Assembly (NCBI GenBank): GCA_026392045.1
Contig: JAPLCU010000042.1
Location: 1 to 42,736, forward strand
Source: Armatimonadota bacterium
GTDB taxonomy: Bacteria; Armatimonadota; UBA5829
Length of the DNA stretch: 42,736 nt
Direction: 5' to 3'
Positions 27,361-36,049 of the stretch are shown here, one piece after another; position 1 is the stretch's first letter, and each line of letters starts with the position of its first letter. The notes beneath the pieces were generated by a model. It was not told where the DNA came from. It did not search any database and saw only the letters and a program-made list of their open reading frames with translations. The translations under genes were made by a program, and so were the position numbers.

Positions 27361-29301
27361 TCAGTGTCTCCCCTGCAGCCAATTGGTCAGGTCAGGACCC
27401 TCCATCCGCTTAGTCCGGTTGCCGTCACGGACATAGACCTGTTTGTCGAAATGAACCACTTGGCTGCTCTGCCGGATCGTTATCTGGCAAACCTCACCGT
27501 CTGGGAACAGGACGAAGTCTATTTCGACCTTTCCAAAGGGCACGGGAGTGAAACGCGAATCAATGAGGTCTCGCAGCTTGCGTTCCAAGCCATCTTTGTT
27601 CTGGCTTTTGCCGCACAGCTTGAAGTCCAGGGCCAGGCCTTTCATGAGCCCATCATCCGAAATGCCTATCAGCAACGTGCCGCCATCAGCATTAAGGAAT
27701 GCACATAATTCCTTGAGTGCGGAGTCCAGAACATCCTTGTTCTGTTTACCCAAGCGGATGTCCCACTCCAGTGTTTCCTTGAATTCCACCGTGTGGTTCT
27801 CCCCATTTGCGGCAAGAGCACTTACCTCGGCTCGGCGCTTCTGCTGCAAGCTTTCAAAACCGGTTTTGGTATCATTCACTTCGTTACCAACCTGAGGCAA
27901 CTCCTCGACTGGATCGTCTACTGATTCCTGACGACACTCAGGACAGTCGCCAAACCGACCAAAGAACTTGCGAATGTCCTGTGCTTCTATCACACGCCTT
28001 GAATGGGTCACCGCTAGCCACTCGAATAGATCCTCCAATTCACGTTCGTTATCCGGCCAGTCGTGCTCCAACAAGAACTGCTGTGCTTCATGAGAGAGTT
28101 CGCGATTGGAAGGTGAACCGAAGTTTCTCCCGATCATCGCCTGCGCAAGTGGTATGATATCAGCTCTGCGCTCTCGAAGCGGCGGAATGCGGATGGAGAA
28201 CTGAGCTATGCGCCCAAAGAAAGCCCTCAACCGGCCATCCAACACGCTGAGGTCGTCCGTAGAAGATACCCCAAAGACGATTCCACCTGAATAGACTAAG
28301 TTCGTGGTGCCACCCACTGTGTGGTAGATGCCATCTTTGATGAACTGATGCAGAAGCTCACTGATCTTCGACATTCGACTTGGGATGTGTTCGAAGTCAT
28401 CGATAAACACTGTCCCATCACACCCGTTCTTCCGTGTCCTCGCGAATACACCCTTTCGAACAGCTGGGTAACCCTTGACTGGGTTTCTCTCGTGCCCAAA
28501 CATAAATGATTCAATGTGATCGTCGGGTAATGTGCAGCAGTTTTCCTTGACCAATATGCCGCCTCTGCCAGACAACTCATGAAGACGTTCCGCGAGACGT
28601 TCTTTGCCGGTGCCCGTTTCTCCTATCAGCAAGACTACACGTTGTGCGGCATATTCGCCTACATGCATCAGCGCGCGTTGGATCTCCGTGCTGATCGCGG
28701 GAAGTTCATACCAGGTGTTTTTCACGAAACTGCGACGCCAACGCATGTCGCGATACCTATATATGGCAGTACCTATGAGATACGTCCAGCTTTCATCCTC
28801 GTGATGCTCAGTACCGGGTGTGCCAGCAGATACGCTTGCAGGCTTGGGAAGAAAAACGGCCCAGGGGACTGCTTGCGACCTTTGGTCCTCAACAACCTCT
28901 TCACGAACGACTGCCGCAATATCGTTCTGAGCAGTTGTAATAACCAGCATAACTTGCTCTGCCAGTTTGGGACGGCTTAGGAACGCCTTTCCCAGCGACC
29001 GGTAGAGCCTCAGTGCGCCTCCCTCTACGGAAAGCGGTCCACCGGTTTGCAGTGGCATAACCACATCGGAAATGATCAGGTCATAACCAACCGGTTCGCC
29101 AGAGTCTATTCTGTCAATGAACGAGCTCAGAGCTTCTGGGCTACCGCAGGTCGAGAACTCAACCTGTTCGTCACCCTTGAATCCAGGAGTTCGCCCGCCG
29201 AATCTAACTCGTTCTCCGAGCATCCGTACCAGATTGTTGAGATGATCCTGTTCGTCATCAACAATCAGAACCCGTAATGTTAAGAGATCACTCGCGCTCA
29301 A
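27361..29301 (-). CDS. Response regulator: receiver, AAA+ (sigma54-activator-like without GAFTGA), Schlafen/AlbA_2 domain
   Basis: 646 residues from a TTG start at 29301, with GGAGGG 7 nt upstream. It overlaps the kinase gene's stop by 14 nt. The receiver (1-155) has Asp15/Asp16, phosphoacceptor Asp79 (IISDVVMP) and Lys153. The AAA+ domain resembles NtrC-type activators: Walker A GETGTGKE (227-234), Walker B FIDDFEHIP (D in place of the usual E), PPLRERRADIIPLA and a C-terminal WPDNERELEDL. Where activators carry GAFTGA, this protein has NPVKGY (273-278), and no Fis-type helix-turn-helix follows. A CPEC motif and a linker lead to an AlbA_2 domain (about 502-640: HTVEFKET, ALKELCAFLNADGG, LLIGISDDG, VYVRDGNRTKRMEG). 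So it is unlikely to activate sigma54. The output probably involves nucleic acid, by analogy with AlbA_2/Schlafen proteins. Confidence 0.88.
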   Translation of the reverse strand: MSASDLLTLRVLIVDDEQDHLNNLVRMLGERVRFGGRTPGFKGDEQVEFSTCGSPEALSSFIDRIDSGEPVGYDLIISDVVMPLQTGGPLSVEGGALRLYRSLGKAFLSRPKLAEQVMLVITTAQNDIAAVVREEVVEDQRSQAVPWAVFLPKPASVSAGTPGTEHHEDESWTYLIGTAIYRYRDMRWRRSFVKNTWYELPAISTEIQRALMHVGEYAAQRVVLLIGETGTGKERLAERLHELSGRGGILVKENCCTLPDDHIESFMFGHERNPVKGYPAVRKGVFARTRKNGCDGTVFIDDFEHIPSRMSKISELLHQFIKDGIYHTVGGTTNLVYSGGIVFGVSSTDDLSVLDGRLRAFFGRIAQFSIRIPPLRERRADIIPLAQAMIGRNFGSPSNRELSHEAQQFLLEHDWPDNERELEDLFEWLAVTHSRRVIEAQDIRKFFGRFGDCPECRQESVDDPVEELPQVGNEVNDTKTGFESLQQKRRAEVSALAANGENHTVEFKETLEWDIRLGKQNKDVLDSALKELCAFLNADGGTLLIGISDDGLMKGLALDFKLCGKSQNKDGLERKLRDLIDSRFTPVPFGKVEIDFVLFPDGEVCQITIRQSSQVVHFDKQVYVRDGNRTKRMEGPDLTNWLQGRH

Positions 29302-32300
29302 CTGGCTGCCCTCCTAGTGTCTGTAGTGGCAGTTTCAGCTGCACGCTCCATACCTCTTGCGTCTCATCGGCAGTTACACTTACTGTGCCACCAGCGATAT
29401 CTTCGATTATATGCCTAATACCCACCAAGCCTATCGTGGAGCTATCAGCGGACGGTGCAGCCTGCGGATCGTATGGATTGGCTATTGAGACGACTCCCAT
29501 CTGCCTTTCGGTGTCCTCGGATACCGCAAATCTGATAGAGCAGCCAAAATGGGTTAGCTTCACCGCTTCCACTGCGTTGTGAATCAAGTTCAGTAATGCG
29601 CTCCGCAAGAGTGACGGATGAATCAAAGCAGAGACAGGCTTACGAGAACTAACAATAAACTTTACGCCGGTGGTGTAGCCGCTCCATTCGTCCACGGCCG
29701 CCTTTACAGCACATACCAGATCCACTTCGTCTGCTTCATCCTCGTATATCTCAAGATTGACTGTTTTCGCTATAGCCACGTAGACATCAAGAGCCGCACG
29801 CTGGATCTGTGCTATCTCACTATCTGCAAGCTCCATTCCGGTTGCCAAGGAGTTGGAGGCAGCCTGGATTTTCTTCTTGAGATCGTGAACCGCAATTCGC
29901 GGTGCCCGCACGGTTTCGTGCGAAGTCAGTAGCCAAGCAACCACTGCAGCGAACTGCCTATCAAGTCCGAGTGCAAGACCCCTTACCCACGCCTCCGGTT
30001 CAGTGGTAGCGAACAACGGCGCAATCCCTTCTCTGAAGAGCTCATGAGCGTTCCAATAGTAGGCTGGATCCGGAGTGCCTTCCGTAAGCCAACGCCGCCG
30101 CTCGCCTGCAACGTAATCAAATAGTGGTGACAGCCCAGCAAGGGAACTGGGAAGAGCCGAGCCTGTCGGCATACGCAATACAAGACTGACGCCAAACACG
30201 CCCGGCGGCTCGTTGTCGAGAAACGTGAACTGCGCCTGGCAACCATAGGGAAAAGTACGCGTGTTGAGTTCCCGGCGCGCAGTCGCTATTATCTCAGAAG
30301 GTCGGTGACTGGTATCGATCTGCTCGAAGCTAATGGTCAGCTCTATTCGTCCGCACTGAGAGCTGATTCTTACAGACCAATCTGCAGTATTCTGCCAAAG
30401 CGGTTCAAGCGGGCCTTTCTCCATGTTCAGCAACTGACGGAGTAGCGGACGCACAAGTAGCCAACAAGTCAGCGGCACACTCGTCTCGTCTGTTCCACAA
30501 TGATCAAGAATGACCTTCGTGTCATATTCTTCTGGGTCTTCACAAAGGGTATAGCGAGCCTCATTCGCAAGCTTGCTGATCAGTAGATGCAGATCGCATG
30601 AGTCACCGAAGCTATAGTAAGCTGGCAGCACAGACACCGGAAGCTCAGCACGGAGAAATGTGTTTATGTCTGACAGGAGTTGGTGGTCGCGCAAGGCTGC
30701 CCGAGCCTCGTCATAGTTACCCAGAATGGGCTCGAAGATAGCGAGCGCTTCATCAGCATACGAGCGTATCAACGCCTTCAGTATAGCTGCGCCCTCGCCG
30801 ACGAGCAACTGGAACAAGATCTCCTGACCAATCTGGGCGTCTTGGGCAAGTGCTACCCGAACAGTCCTCTGCGCCAGCGCTGCAAAATCGTCAGTTCCCG
30901 ATTGCCCGTGGAAGTAGTTGGTTGCGAGCAGACCCGATAGGATTCGTGCAACGGACTGCGCCAAGGAAATACCAATCAGCGGTTGCGAAAGCTTTTCGAA
31001 AACTGCATCCACAACTTCATTTGGGAATGATCTAGCCTCACCGAGCACTCGCGAAGTGAATCGAAGCAACTCCACGTCGTCACTGCTCCGCACTATGGCA
31101 CATATGGCATCACACGAGCGATCGGCATCGCGGCGAAAACTGCTTCGCAGAGCTTTGTAAGTATATCCTTCGGGTTGTGTCAGAGATGCCGGCATGTCTG
31201 AGTATGCTTCCCAGGCCTCCTCCAATCGACCTGCACGCCCCAAGGTTTTCACCAGAGCCGTATACGTGTACTCGTCGGCAGGAATACCGTCTTGTTTCAT
31301 TGTCGCGAATACACGAAGGGCACCATCAGGTTCCTCAGCAATGCCGTATGCCCTAATGAGGGCAGAGCATGAGTAGTTGTCGGCGCCGATTCCATTCTCC
31401 AGCATCAAGTGAAATGCTTCTCTGGCGCGGTCCGCCAGACCAGCATCCCCGAACGCGTTGATCAAGGCCGAGAACGCGTAAGCATCAACTTCTGCACCGC
31501 ATTGCCTCGCGAACTCAAAGACATTCCAAGCCTCGTTCGGGTGTCCTGTATCACCGAAAGCTCTTATAAGTAACATGCAATGGTACGGCTTGGGAGTAGT
31601 GTTCGTGTCTCTCGCACATCGCAAGAACTGCCAAGCTAACTCGACCTGTCCCGATCTCCCAAGAGCAGCAACAAGATCCGCGCATTGCCATATACGCCCT
31701 CCAGAGCTTCCTGCAGCCATCCTGAAAATCCGCAAAGCGTGCTCCGGAGTGTCTGACTCTATGAATGCTATCGCATTACTTACAATCTCTTCCATATGTT
31801 TCCCGCCAATCCTGGCAATCATCTGGGAGAGATGTAGCTCGCCTTCGTCGTAGTTCTCGCTAATCAGCAGAGCAAGGGTTTCGACAGAGAGACCTATCTG
31901 TCGTTGCAACATCCACCGAAGGGTGTCTGTTACCTTCGCCGTCTCGTGCAGGATCAGCAGCATCTGGACCAAACGGTTAAGCGTTGCCTGCGCTAGACTG
32001 ACGTTACGTTGGCGTGCAACGCTGAATATCTGCCATGCATACTCTGATTCACCGTATTGGATGAAAATCCTGGCCAGGTGGTTCATTGTTATGAAGTGTA
32101 TCTCACTATCCATCCGGAGCATCTCTGACGTGATCTGCCAAGCAGTGTCCACGTAACCGTTCTCAAGAAACCCGATGGCAAAGCCGGCGAGTGACTCAAG
32201 GCTGAGAGGCGAGCTCTGCTGCATCGCCCTGATCACCTCTCGGGATTCTTTCTCGCCTCTTGCAGCAACAAATGCCCTGAAAACCCCTTGATACTTCCCT

Positions 32301-33778
32301 GGATGCCTTAGATCACGACTTGCGTCGACACTAGCGAACGAATCCCATACGACCTCCGGAATCCCGTGATCAGCAAATGAGAGTGTGAGAGCGTCGAATG
32401 TGGCGAGATCAGCGCCAATGCCATCCTCCTGCATCATATGGAAAACAGCGAGAGCTTGGCTGTGTCGTCGTTCTGCGGCGAGTGCCGCCAATAACAAGTT
32501 GTACGTATCCTTAGTGGGCTTGAGGTCACACTCGCGCATCATTTCGAGCACGTGCCATGCCCTTTCCCAAAGACCCGATCGGCCAAACGCTGCAATCAAT
32601 GAGTTTGAAACCTGGCAGTTTAACTCAAACTTGGCGTCACGCATCGTCTGGACGACATCCCACGCCCGTTCCGGTTGGCCAACTCGTCCATATCCGTCGA
32701 CCAAGGCGGCAAATGCTGTCGCGCTGGGTTTTAGTCCACTTCGACGCATGGCCTGAAAAGCGTCCCAAGCCTCATTCGCGAGACCGCCACGGCCAAGTGA
32801 GGTGATCATAGTCTCGAATACTTCCGCGTCTGGTTGGATTCCCTCAGCAATCATCAAATTGAACGTCTCCCAGATCCGATGAGGTTTTCCGTTATGAGCG
32901 TGGGCGTCCAGGAGAGAATGGTAGATGGTGGCGGAAGGATGAAGTCCTTGGTCTATCATCTGCCTGAGCACTTCCAAAGCTCGCCCCGTATGCTTGACAC
33001 GCATGAATTGCTTGATCAGGACTTCTCCGACTAGCAGCCTAGTAGGAAGTGGAAAGCCACTCACAATCTTGAGGATTTCCGTTGTATGAGCAGCAACTAC
33101 TGAGCTGCCGAGAACGTTGAAGAGCTGCGTGATCGTGGTTCTGGTGGGTTCTGTCCCCCAGCCGATCACTCGAGAGAACGCATCCCACGCTCTGCTGGGT
33201 GTCTTGGCCGTGCCGGACACCGCTATGAGCGCATCTAGTGCGTGGGCGTTCGGACGCAGGCTCTTCCTGAGCATCTGTTCGAAGAATTCCCAGGCTAGAT
33301 CTGGCTGTCTCGCAATTCCACATGCAGCAATCAGAGGGTTGAACGTCTCTGCATCTGGTTTCAACGAATACCGGCTCATCAGTTCAAGCACGTCACGAGC
33401 TGTCTCGAGAAAGCCGGCGTATCCGAAGGCGCCTACAAGGTGGTTGAAGTCCTCTGTACCTGGCGAGGCAGGATCTCGGGAAATCGACTTCAGTAGTCCA
33501 GCGATGTCAGACGCTGGCTGAAAATCAGCTAGCCTTCGCCCGAGGACAGCCAACAACATCGGCGTAGGACATCCATCTGCGGCAGCAAAATCACGCAGTG
33601 CTCGACAGACTTCAGAGGGAGTGGATCGGCAATACTTGAGCACGTAGGACAGCAAAGACGCATCCGAAGGACACTGCACAAAAGCTGTATCGAGCAGAGC
33701 CTGGGCGTCTTCCAGCTTGCCGGCACGCCGGAGTGCCGTTGCTTGACCAATGATGATGGGTTGTTCCTTTTCGTCCAC
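29288..33778 (-). CDS. Pentatricopeptide-repeat (PPR) protein with C-terminal histidine-kinase-like module
   Basis: 1496 residues from a GTG at 33778 (AGAGG 5 nt upstream). No signal peptide or membrane segment is visible, so it is cytoplasmic. Residues 8-40 look like one TPR. About eleven 35-residue repeats cover 108-490, with the conserved Pro (or its replacement) at 141, 176, 211, 245, 281, 316, 351, 386, 421, 456. Five more cover 696-870 (729, 764, 799, 834, 869), and degenerate helices lie between. The repeats fit PPR better than TPR: F/Y-N-x-L-I, G-R-x-G-x-x-x-x-A-W, MxxxGxxPD. Residues 880-1240 are unassigned. The end is kinase-like: HDLKKKI (His1298), N-box LIHNAVEAV (Asn1401) and STIGLVGIRHII...GG; the G1 box is atypical (IANPYDP). 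Its partner is the receiver protein encoded next. PPR proteins bind RNA in eukaryotes; here that is inference. Confidence 0.88.
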   Translation of the reverse strand: MDEKEQPIIIGQATALRRAGKLEDAQALLDTAFVQCPSDASLLSYVLKYCRSTPSEVCRALRDFAAADGCPTPMLLAVLGRRLADFQPASDIAGLLKSISRDPASPGTEDFNHLVGAFGYAGFLETARDVLELMSRYSLKPDAETFNPLIAACGIARQPDLAWEFFEQMLRKSLRPNAHALDALIAVSGTAKTPSRAWDAFSRVIGWGTEPTRTTITQLFNVLGSSVVAAHTTEILKIVSGFPLPTRLLVGEVLIKQFMRVKHTGRALEVLRQMIDQGLHPSATIYHSLLDAHAHNGKPHRIWETFNLMIAEGIQPDAEVFETMITSLGRGGLANEAWDAFQAMRRSGLKPSATAFAALVDGYGRVGQPERAWDVVQTMRDAKFELNCQVSNSLIAAFGRSGLWERAWHVLEMMRECDLKPTKDTYNLLLAALAAERRHSQALAVFHMMQEDGIGADLATFDALTLSFADHGIPEVVWDSFASVDASRDLRHPGKYQGVFRAFVAARGEKESREVIRAMQQSSPLSLESLAGFAIGFLENGYVDTAWQITSEMLRMDSEIHFITMNHLARIFIQYGESEYAWQIFSVARQRNVSLAQATLNRLVQMLLILHETAKVTDTLRWMLQRQIGLSVETLALLISENYDEGELHLSQMIARIGGKHMEEIVSNAIAFIESDTPEHALRIFRMAAGSSGGRIWQCADLVAALGRSGQVELAWQFLRCARDTNTTPKPYHCMLLIRAFGDTGHPNEAWNVFEFARQCGAEVDAYAFSALINAFGDAGLADRAREAFHLMLENGIGADNYSCSALIRAYGIAEEPDGALRVFATMKQDGIPADEYTYTALVKTLGRAGRLEEAWEAYSDMPASLTQPEGYTYKALRSSFRRDADRSCDAICAIVRSSDDVELLRFTSRVLGEARSFPNEVVDAVFEKLSQPLIGISLAQSVARILSGLLATNYFHGQSGTDDFAALAQRTVRVALAQDAQIGQEILFQLLVGEGAAILKALIRSYADEALAIFEPILGNYDEARAALRDHQLLSDINTFLRAELPVSVLPAYYSFGDSCDLHLLISKLANEARYTLCEDPEEYDTKVILDHCGTDETSVPLTCWLLVRPLLRQLLNMEKGPLEPLWQNTADWSVRISSQCGRIELTISFEQIDTSHRPSEIIATARRELNTRTFPYGCQAQFTFLDNEPPGVFGVSLVLRMPTGSALPSSLAGLSPLFDYVAGERRRWLTEGTPDPAYYWNAHELFREGIAPLFATTEPEAWVRGLALGLDRQFAAVVAWLLTSHETVRAPRIAVHDLKKKIQAASNSLATGMELADSEIAQIQRAALDVYVAIAKTVNLEIYEDEADEVDLVCAVKAAVDEWSGYTTGVKFIVSSRKPVSALIHPSLLRSALLNLIHNAVEAVKLTHFGCSIRFAVSEDTERQMGVVSIANPYDPQAAPSADSSTIGLVGIRHIIEDIAGGTVSVTADETQEVWSVQLKLPLQTLGGQPVERE

Positions 33779-33986
33779 GGCGACCTCTTACTTGTGAAGC
33801 ATAACGGCAAGCGCGGTCAAAGCTATCGAGCGATCACAAAACGCGGCCAATAGGCTCTGTAAGCCGAGCAACATCATACCTGCTCCATCCTCTCGTTTGT
33901 CCATCTGACCTGTCCCCCATCGTGCTGAGGTCATCACAATCCGTATCCATTCATTAGTGAATCGTTGAGCTCTTGTGGGGATCGTC

Positions 33987-34129
33987 TGTCAATCGGCGCC
34001 CAGGATTGACCCGCCATCGGCATCCAATACTGACCCATCGTTCTACGTTCAGCCCGCGCTTGGCAATGTGGGTCATGGTTCGGTGCCGATCACCATTTCA
34101 AATGGGTCATCGCTGCATGCCGATCCACA
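33987..34129. mobile_element. Minimal IS21-family-like element: two ends with almost no interior
   Basis: Four 21-bp repeats of the form ATCGGC-N9-TGACCC lie at 33992-34012 and 34016-34036 (plus) and at 34070-34090 and 34104-34124 (minus). Tips begin TGT at 33987 and, inverted, at 34129. Duplicated internal repeats near each terminus are the hallmark of IS21-family ends. Only 33 bp separate the inner repeats, so both transposition genes are gone. The 26-bp terminal inverted repeats match at 18 positions. Confidence 0.7.
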
Positions 34130-34172
34130 CAATCACCGTTAATCGTTCGGATTGTATTATTGCGAGCCACAG
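34129..34172 (+). mobile_element. Solo right end of the 26295-type insertion sequence
   Basis: These 44 bp match 26798-26841 with two differences and have the same orientation. They start where the IS21-like element ends. With the copy at 26798-26841 they form direct repeats on both sides of the PPR-kinase/response-regulator operon. Confidence 0.75.
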
Positions 34173-34553
34173 CTGTTGATCCATCCGGTTTCACGCATTC
34201 TTTCATTACGATGTAGTATATGCTAACAGAACTCCGTGCTGCATAGTGTATCATCTGTTCACATACGCGAGATTGGATTTCAAGATAGTTTGTCATCGTT
34301 GTTGGTTTCCTCTTTCTCGAGCTTATCACTATATCGCACAGCTGGATATTGTTTTGCAATATATCACGACCATTTACAACATCGAGCGACCGTTCTGGAC
34401 TTATTCTGATGAGACATCACCAAGAACAACACTGATTTTTGCGTTGCTCGCTTGGTTCCTCAAATCCGAATCCGCAAAACTTCGCAGCTCCATAATTAGG
34501 ATTATCCCGTCCTGAAATGCTGTAGACTAGAATGGTCAAATCAATACAATTGC
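34173..34553. other. Intergenic, AT-rich, no gene seen
   Basis: This 381-bp stretch lies downstream of the liv-type operon (minus strand) and upstream of the PPR operon side. Short frames on both strands lack ribosome sites and recognisable motifs. I see no stable hairpin directly after the ATPase stop at 34554. Confidence 0.4.
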
Positions 34554-35255
34554 TTACAAGAAGAGCTGTTTCAGCTTTTCGGAATCTTCGCCTAATTCAG
34601 CCGCATTGCCAAACAATGCGACCTTGCCAAGTTTTAATGAGCACACTCGATGAGACAGTGCTAGAACTGCACGGACCCTTTGCTCAACAATAAGGATTGA
34701 GACACCAGTCTGGCTGTTGATCTCCGCAATCTTAGCGAAAATTTCCTCCACCAAACCTGGAGCAAGACCGAGGGATGGTTCATCAAGCATCAGTAGTTTC
34801 GGACTAGGAATCAAGACTCGGGCAAGTGCGAGCATTTGTTGTTCACCACCGCTTAATCGTCCCGCTTCTTGTTGCAATCGTCTTTCCAGCACAGGGAACA
34901 ACTGCAATATTTCGTCTGTACGTGATCTTCTTTGCTTTTCCGAGAGATGGAAGCCGCCGATTTCCAAATTCTCTGCTACAGACAATTCATCAAATACGCG
35001 GCTTCCTTGAGGGGCAAATGTTATGCCTCTGCATACATTCTGAGCTGGCGTGGCGTTGTTGATTCTATGTCCATTAAAATCAATGTCCCCTTTCCACGCA
35101 GGAATCACTCCACATATCGTTTTAAGCAATGTTGACTTTCCACAACCATTCGGGCCAATGATCGCTACTATCTCGCGTTCTTTAACGTCAAGTGATACAT
35201 CGAATAACACTTGCTTTTTGCCATAACCAGATTTTAAGCGTTCAATCGTCAACAC
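34554..35255 (-). CDS. livF: Branched-chain amino-acid-type ABC transporter ATPase
   Basis: One of two ATPases of a Liv-type (HAAT) importer. I place the start at the GTG at 35255 (MLTIERLKSGYGKKQ), giving 233 residues, the usual LivF length. The longer frame from 35330 would overlap the preceding gene by 62 nt and add residues with no counterpart in the family. Motifs: Walker A GPNGCGKST, LivF-type GITFAPQGSRVFDELSVAENL, signature LSGGEQQMLALAR, Walker B LLMLDEPSLGLAP, and the switch His replaced by Gln (IVEQRV), which is normal in LivF. Last gene of the operon. The actual substrate need not be an amino acid given the unusual operon. Confidence 0.92.
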   Translation of the reverse strand: MLTIERLKSGYGKKQVLFDVSLDVKEREIVAIIGPNGCGKSTLLKTICGVIPAWKGDIDFNGHRINNATPAQNVCRGITFAPQGSRVFDELSVAENLEIGGFHLSEKQRRSRTDEILQLFPVLERRLQQEAGRLSGGEQQMLALARVLIPSPKLLMLDEPSLGLAPGLVEEIFAKIAEINSQTGVSILIVEQRVRAVLALSHRVCSLKLGKVALFGNAAELGEDSEKLKQLFL

Positions 35256-35268
35256 GTTATTTGTACAC

Positions 35269-36048
35269 CTATTGAATATATGCCTTAATGACTTGAGCAT
35301 TATTGCGGACCGCCTCGGGCGTTCCTTCACTGACTATTCTTCCTGAATCCATAAAGATCATCCGGTCGCAAATAGGGGCGGCCGCATCAAGATTGTGCTC
35401 GATCATAATCACAGACTTGCCTTCTGCCGGTAGATCACGGATCAGGCTGAGGATTCTATCGGTGAGATACGGAGAAACACCCGCTATCGGCTCATCAAAA
35501 AGCAGCAGATCAGCCCGAGTGGCAAGGCAGCAAGCAATACTAAGTAGTTTTTGCTGTCCATATGACAAATCTTCGGCAGCATTGTGAGCCTTTTCGGCAA
35601 GCTCAACTTGTTCCAGTAAGGAAAAAGCCTCATCACGATTGCGCTGTTCCATTTGTAAAGAAGCCTGGGTTCTCATGAACAGGTTAGATAAGTGCTCACC
35701 AATTTGCTGATCAAAGGCCAGCAAGACGTTATCCAGCACAGAGAGCCTTCGTATAAGACGGAGATTCTGAAACGTTCTTGAAATGCCTATCTTCGATATG
35801 TGATGTGGAGGCAGAGTCAATAGATCGGATCCTCTGAATACTATCTTGCCGCAATCCGGCTTGAGGAAACCGGTTATTATATTGAAAAGTGTCGTCTTAC
35901 CAGAGCCATTTGGTCCGATCAAGCATACTATCTCGCCTTCGCGGATAGAGCATGTAGCCTCCGACAAGGCTTTGACTCCACCAAAGTCTTTTGAAACCTG
36001 CTCTACGTCAAGCATGATGACATTCTCTGCCCGAGTCTCATCTTGCAT
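35269..36048 (-). CDS. livG: Branched-chain amino-acid-type ABC transporter ATPase
   Basis: The second ATPase, 259 residues. Walker A is GPNGSGKTTLFN with the family-typical NIITGFLKPDCG. GISRTFQNLRLI follows, and an insertion with LDNVLLAFDQQIGEHLSNL fits LivG. The signature is LSYGQQKLLSIA, Walker B is LLLFDEPIAGVSP, and the switch His is in MIEHNLD. The ATG at 36048 lies one base after the stop of the permease gene, with GAGAGGG about 8 nt upstream inside that gene. The C-terminus ends AYIQ rather than the common AYLG, a trivial difference. Confidence 0.93.
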   Translation of the reverse strand: MQDETRAENVIMLDVEQVSKDFGGVKALSEATCSIREGEIVCLIGPNGSGKTTLFNIITGFLKPDCGKIVFRGSDLLTLPPHHISKIGISRTFQNLRLIRRLSVLDNVLLAFDQQIGEHLSNLFMRTQASLQMEQRNRDEAFSLLEQVELAEKAHNAAEDLSYGQQKLLSIACCLATRADLLLFDEPIAGVSPYLTDRILSLIRDLPAEGKSVIMIEHNLDAAAPICDRMIFMDSGRIVSEGTPEAVRNNAQVIKAYIQ

Positions 36049-36049
36049 T

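Noticed and set aside
29288-33778. Reading the repeats as ordinary TPRs
   Set aside because: The unit is 35 residues with F/Y-N-x-L-I and GxxPD ends, not the 34-residue W-L-G-Y-A-F-A-P TPR pattern; only residues 8-40 look like TPR. An HMM search is still needed.
26798-34172. Direct 44-bp repeats read as att sites of an integrative element
   Set aside because: The first copy is the right end of a recognisable insertion sequence, no integrase or tRNA is adjacent, so IS ends explain them better.
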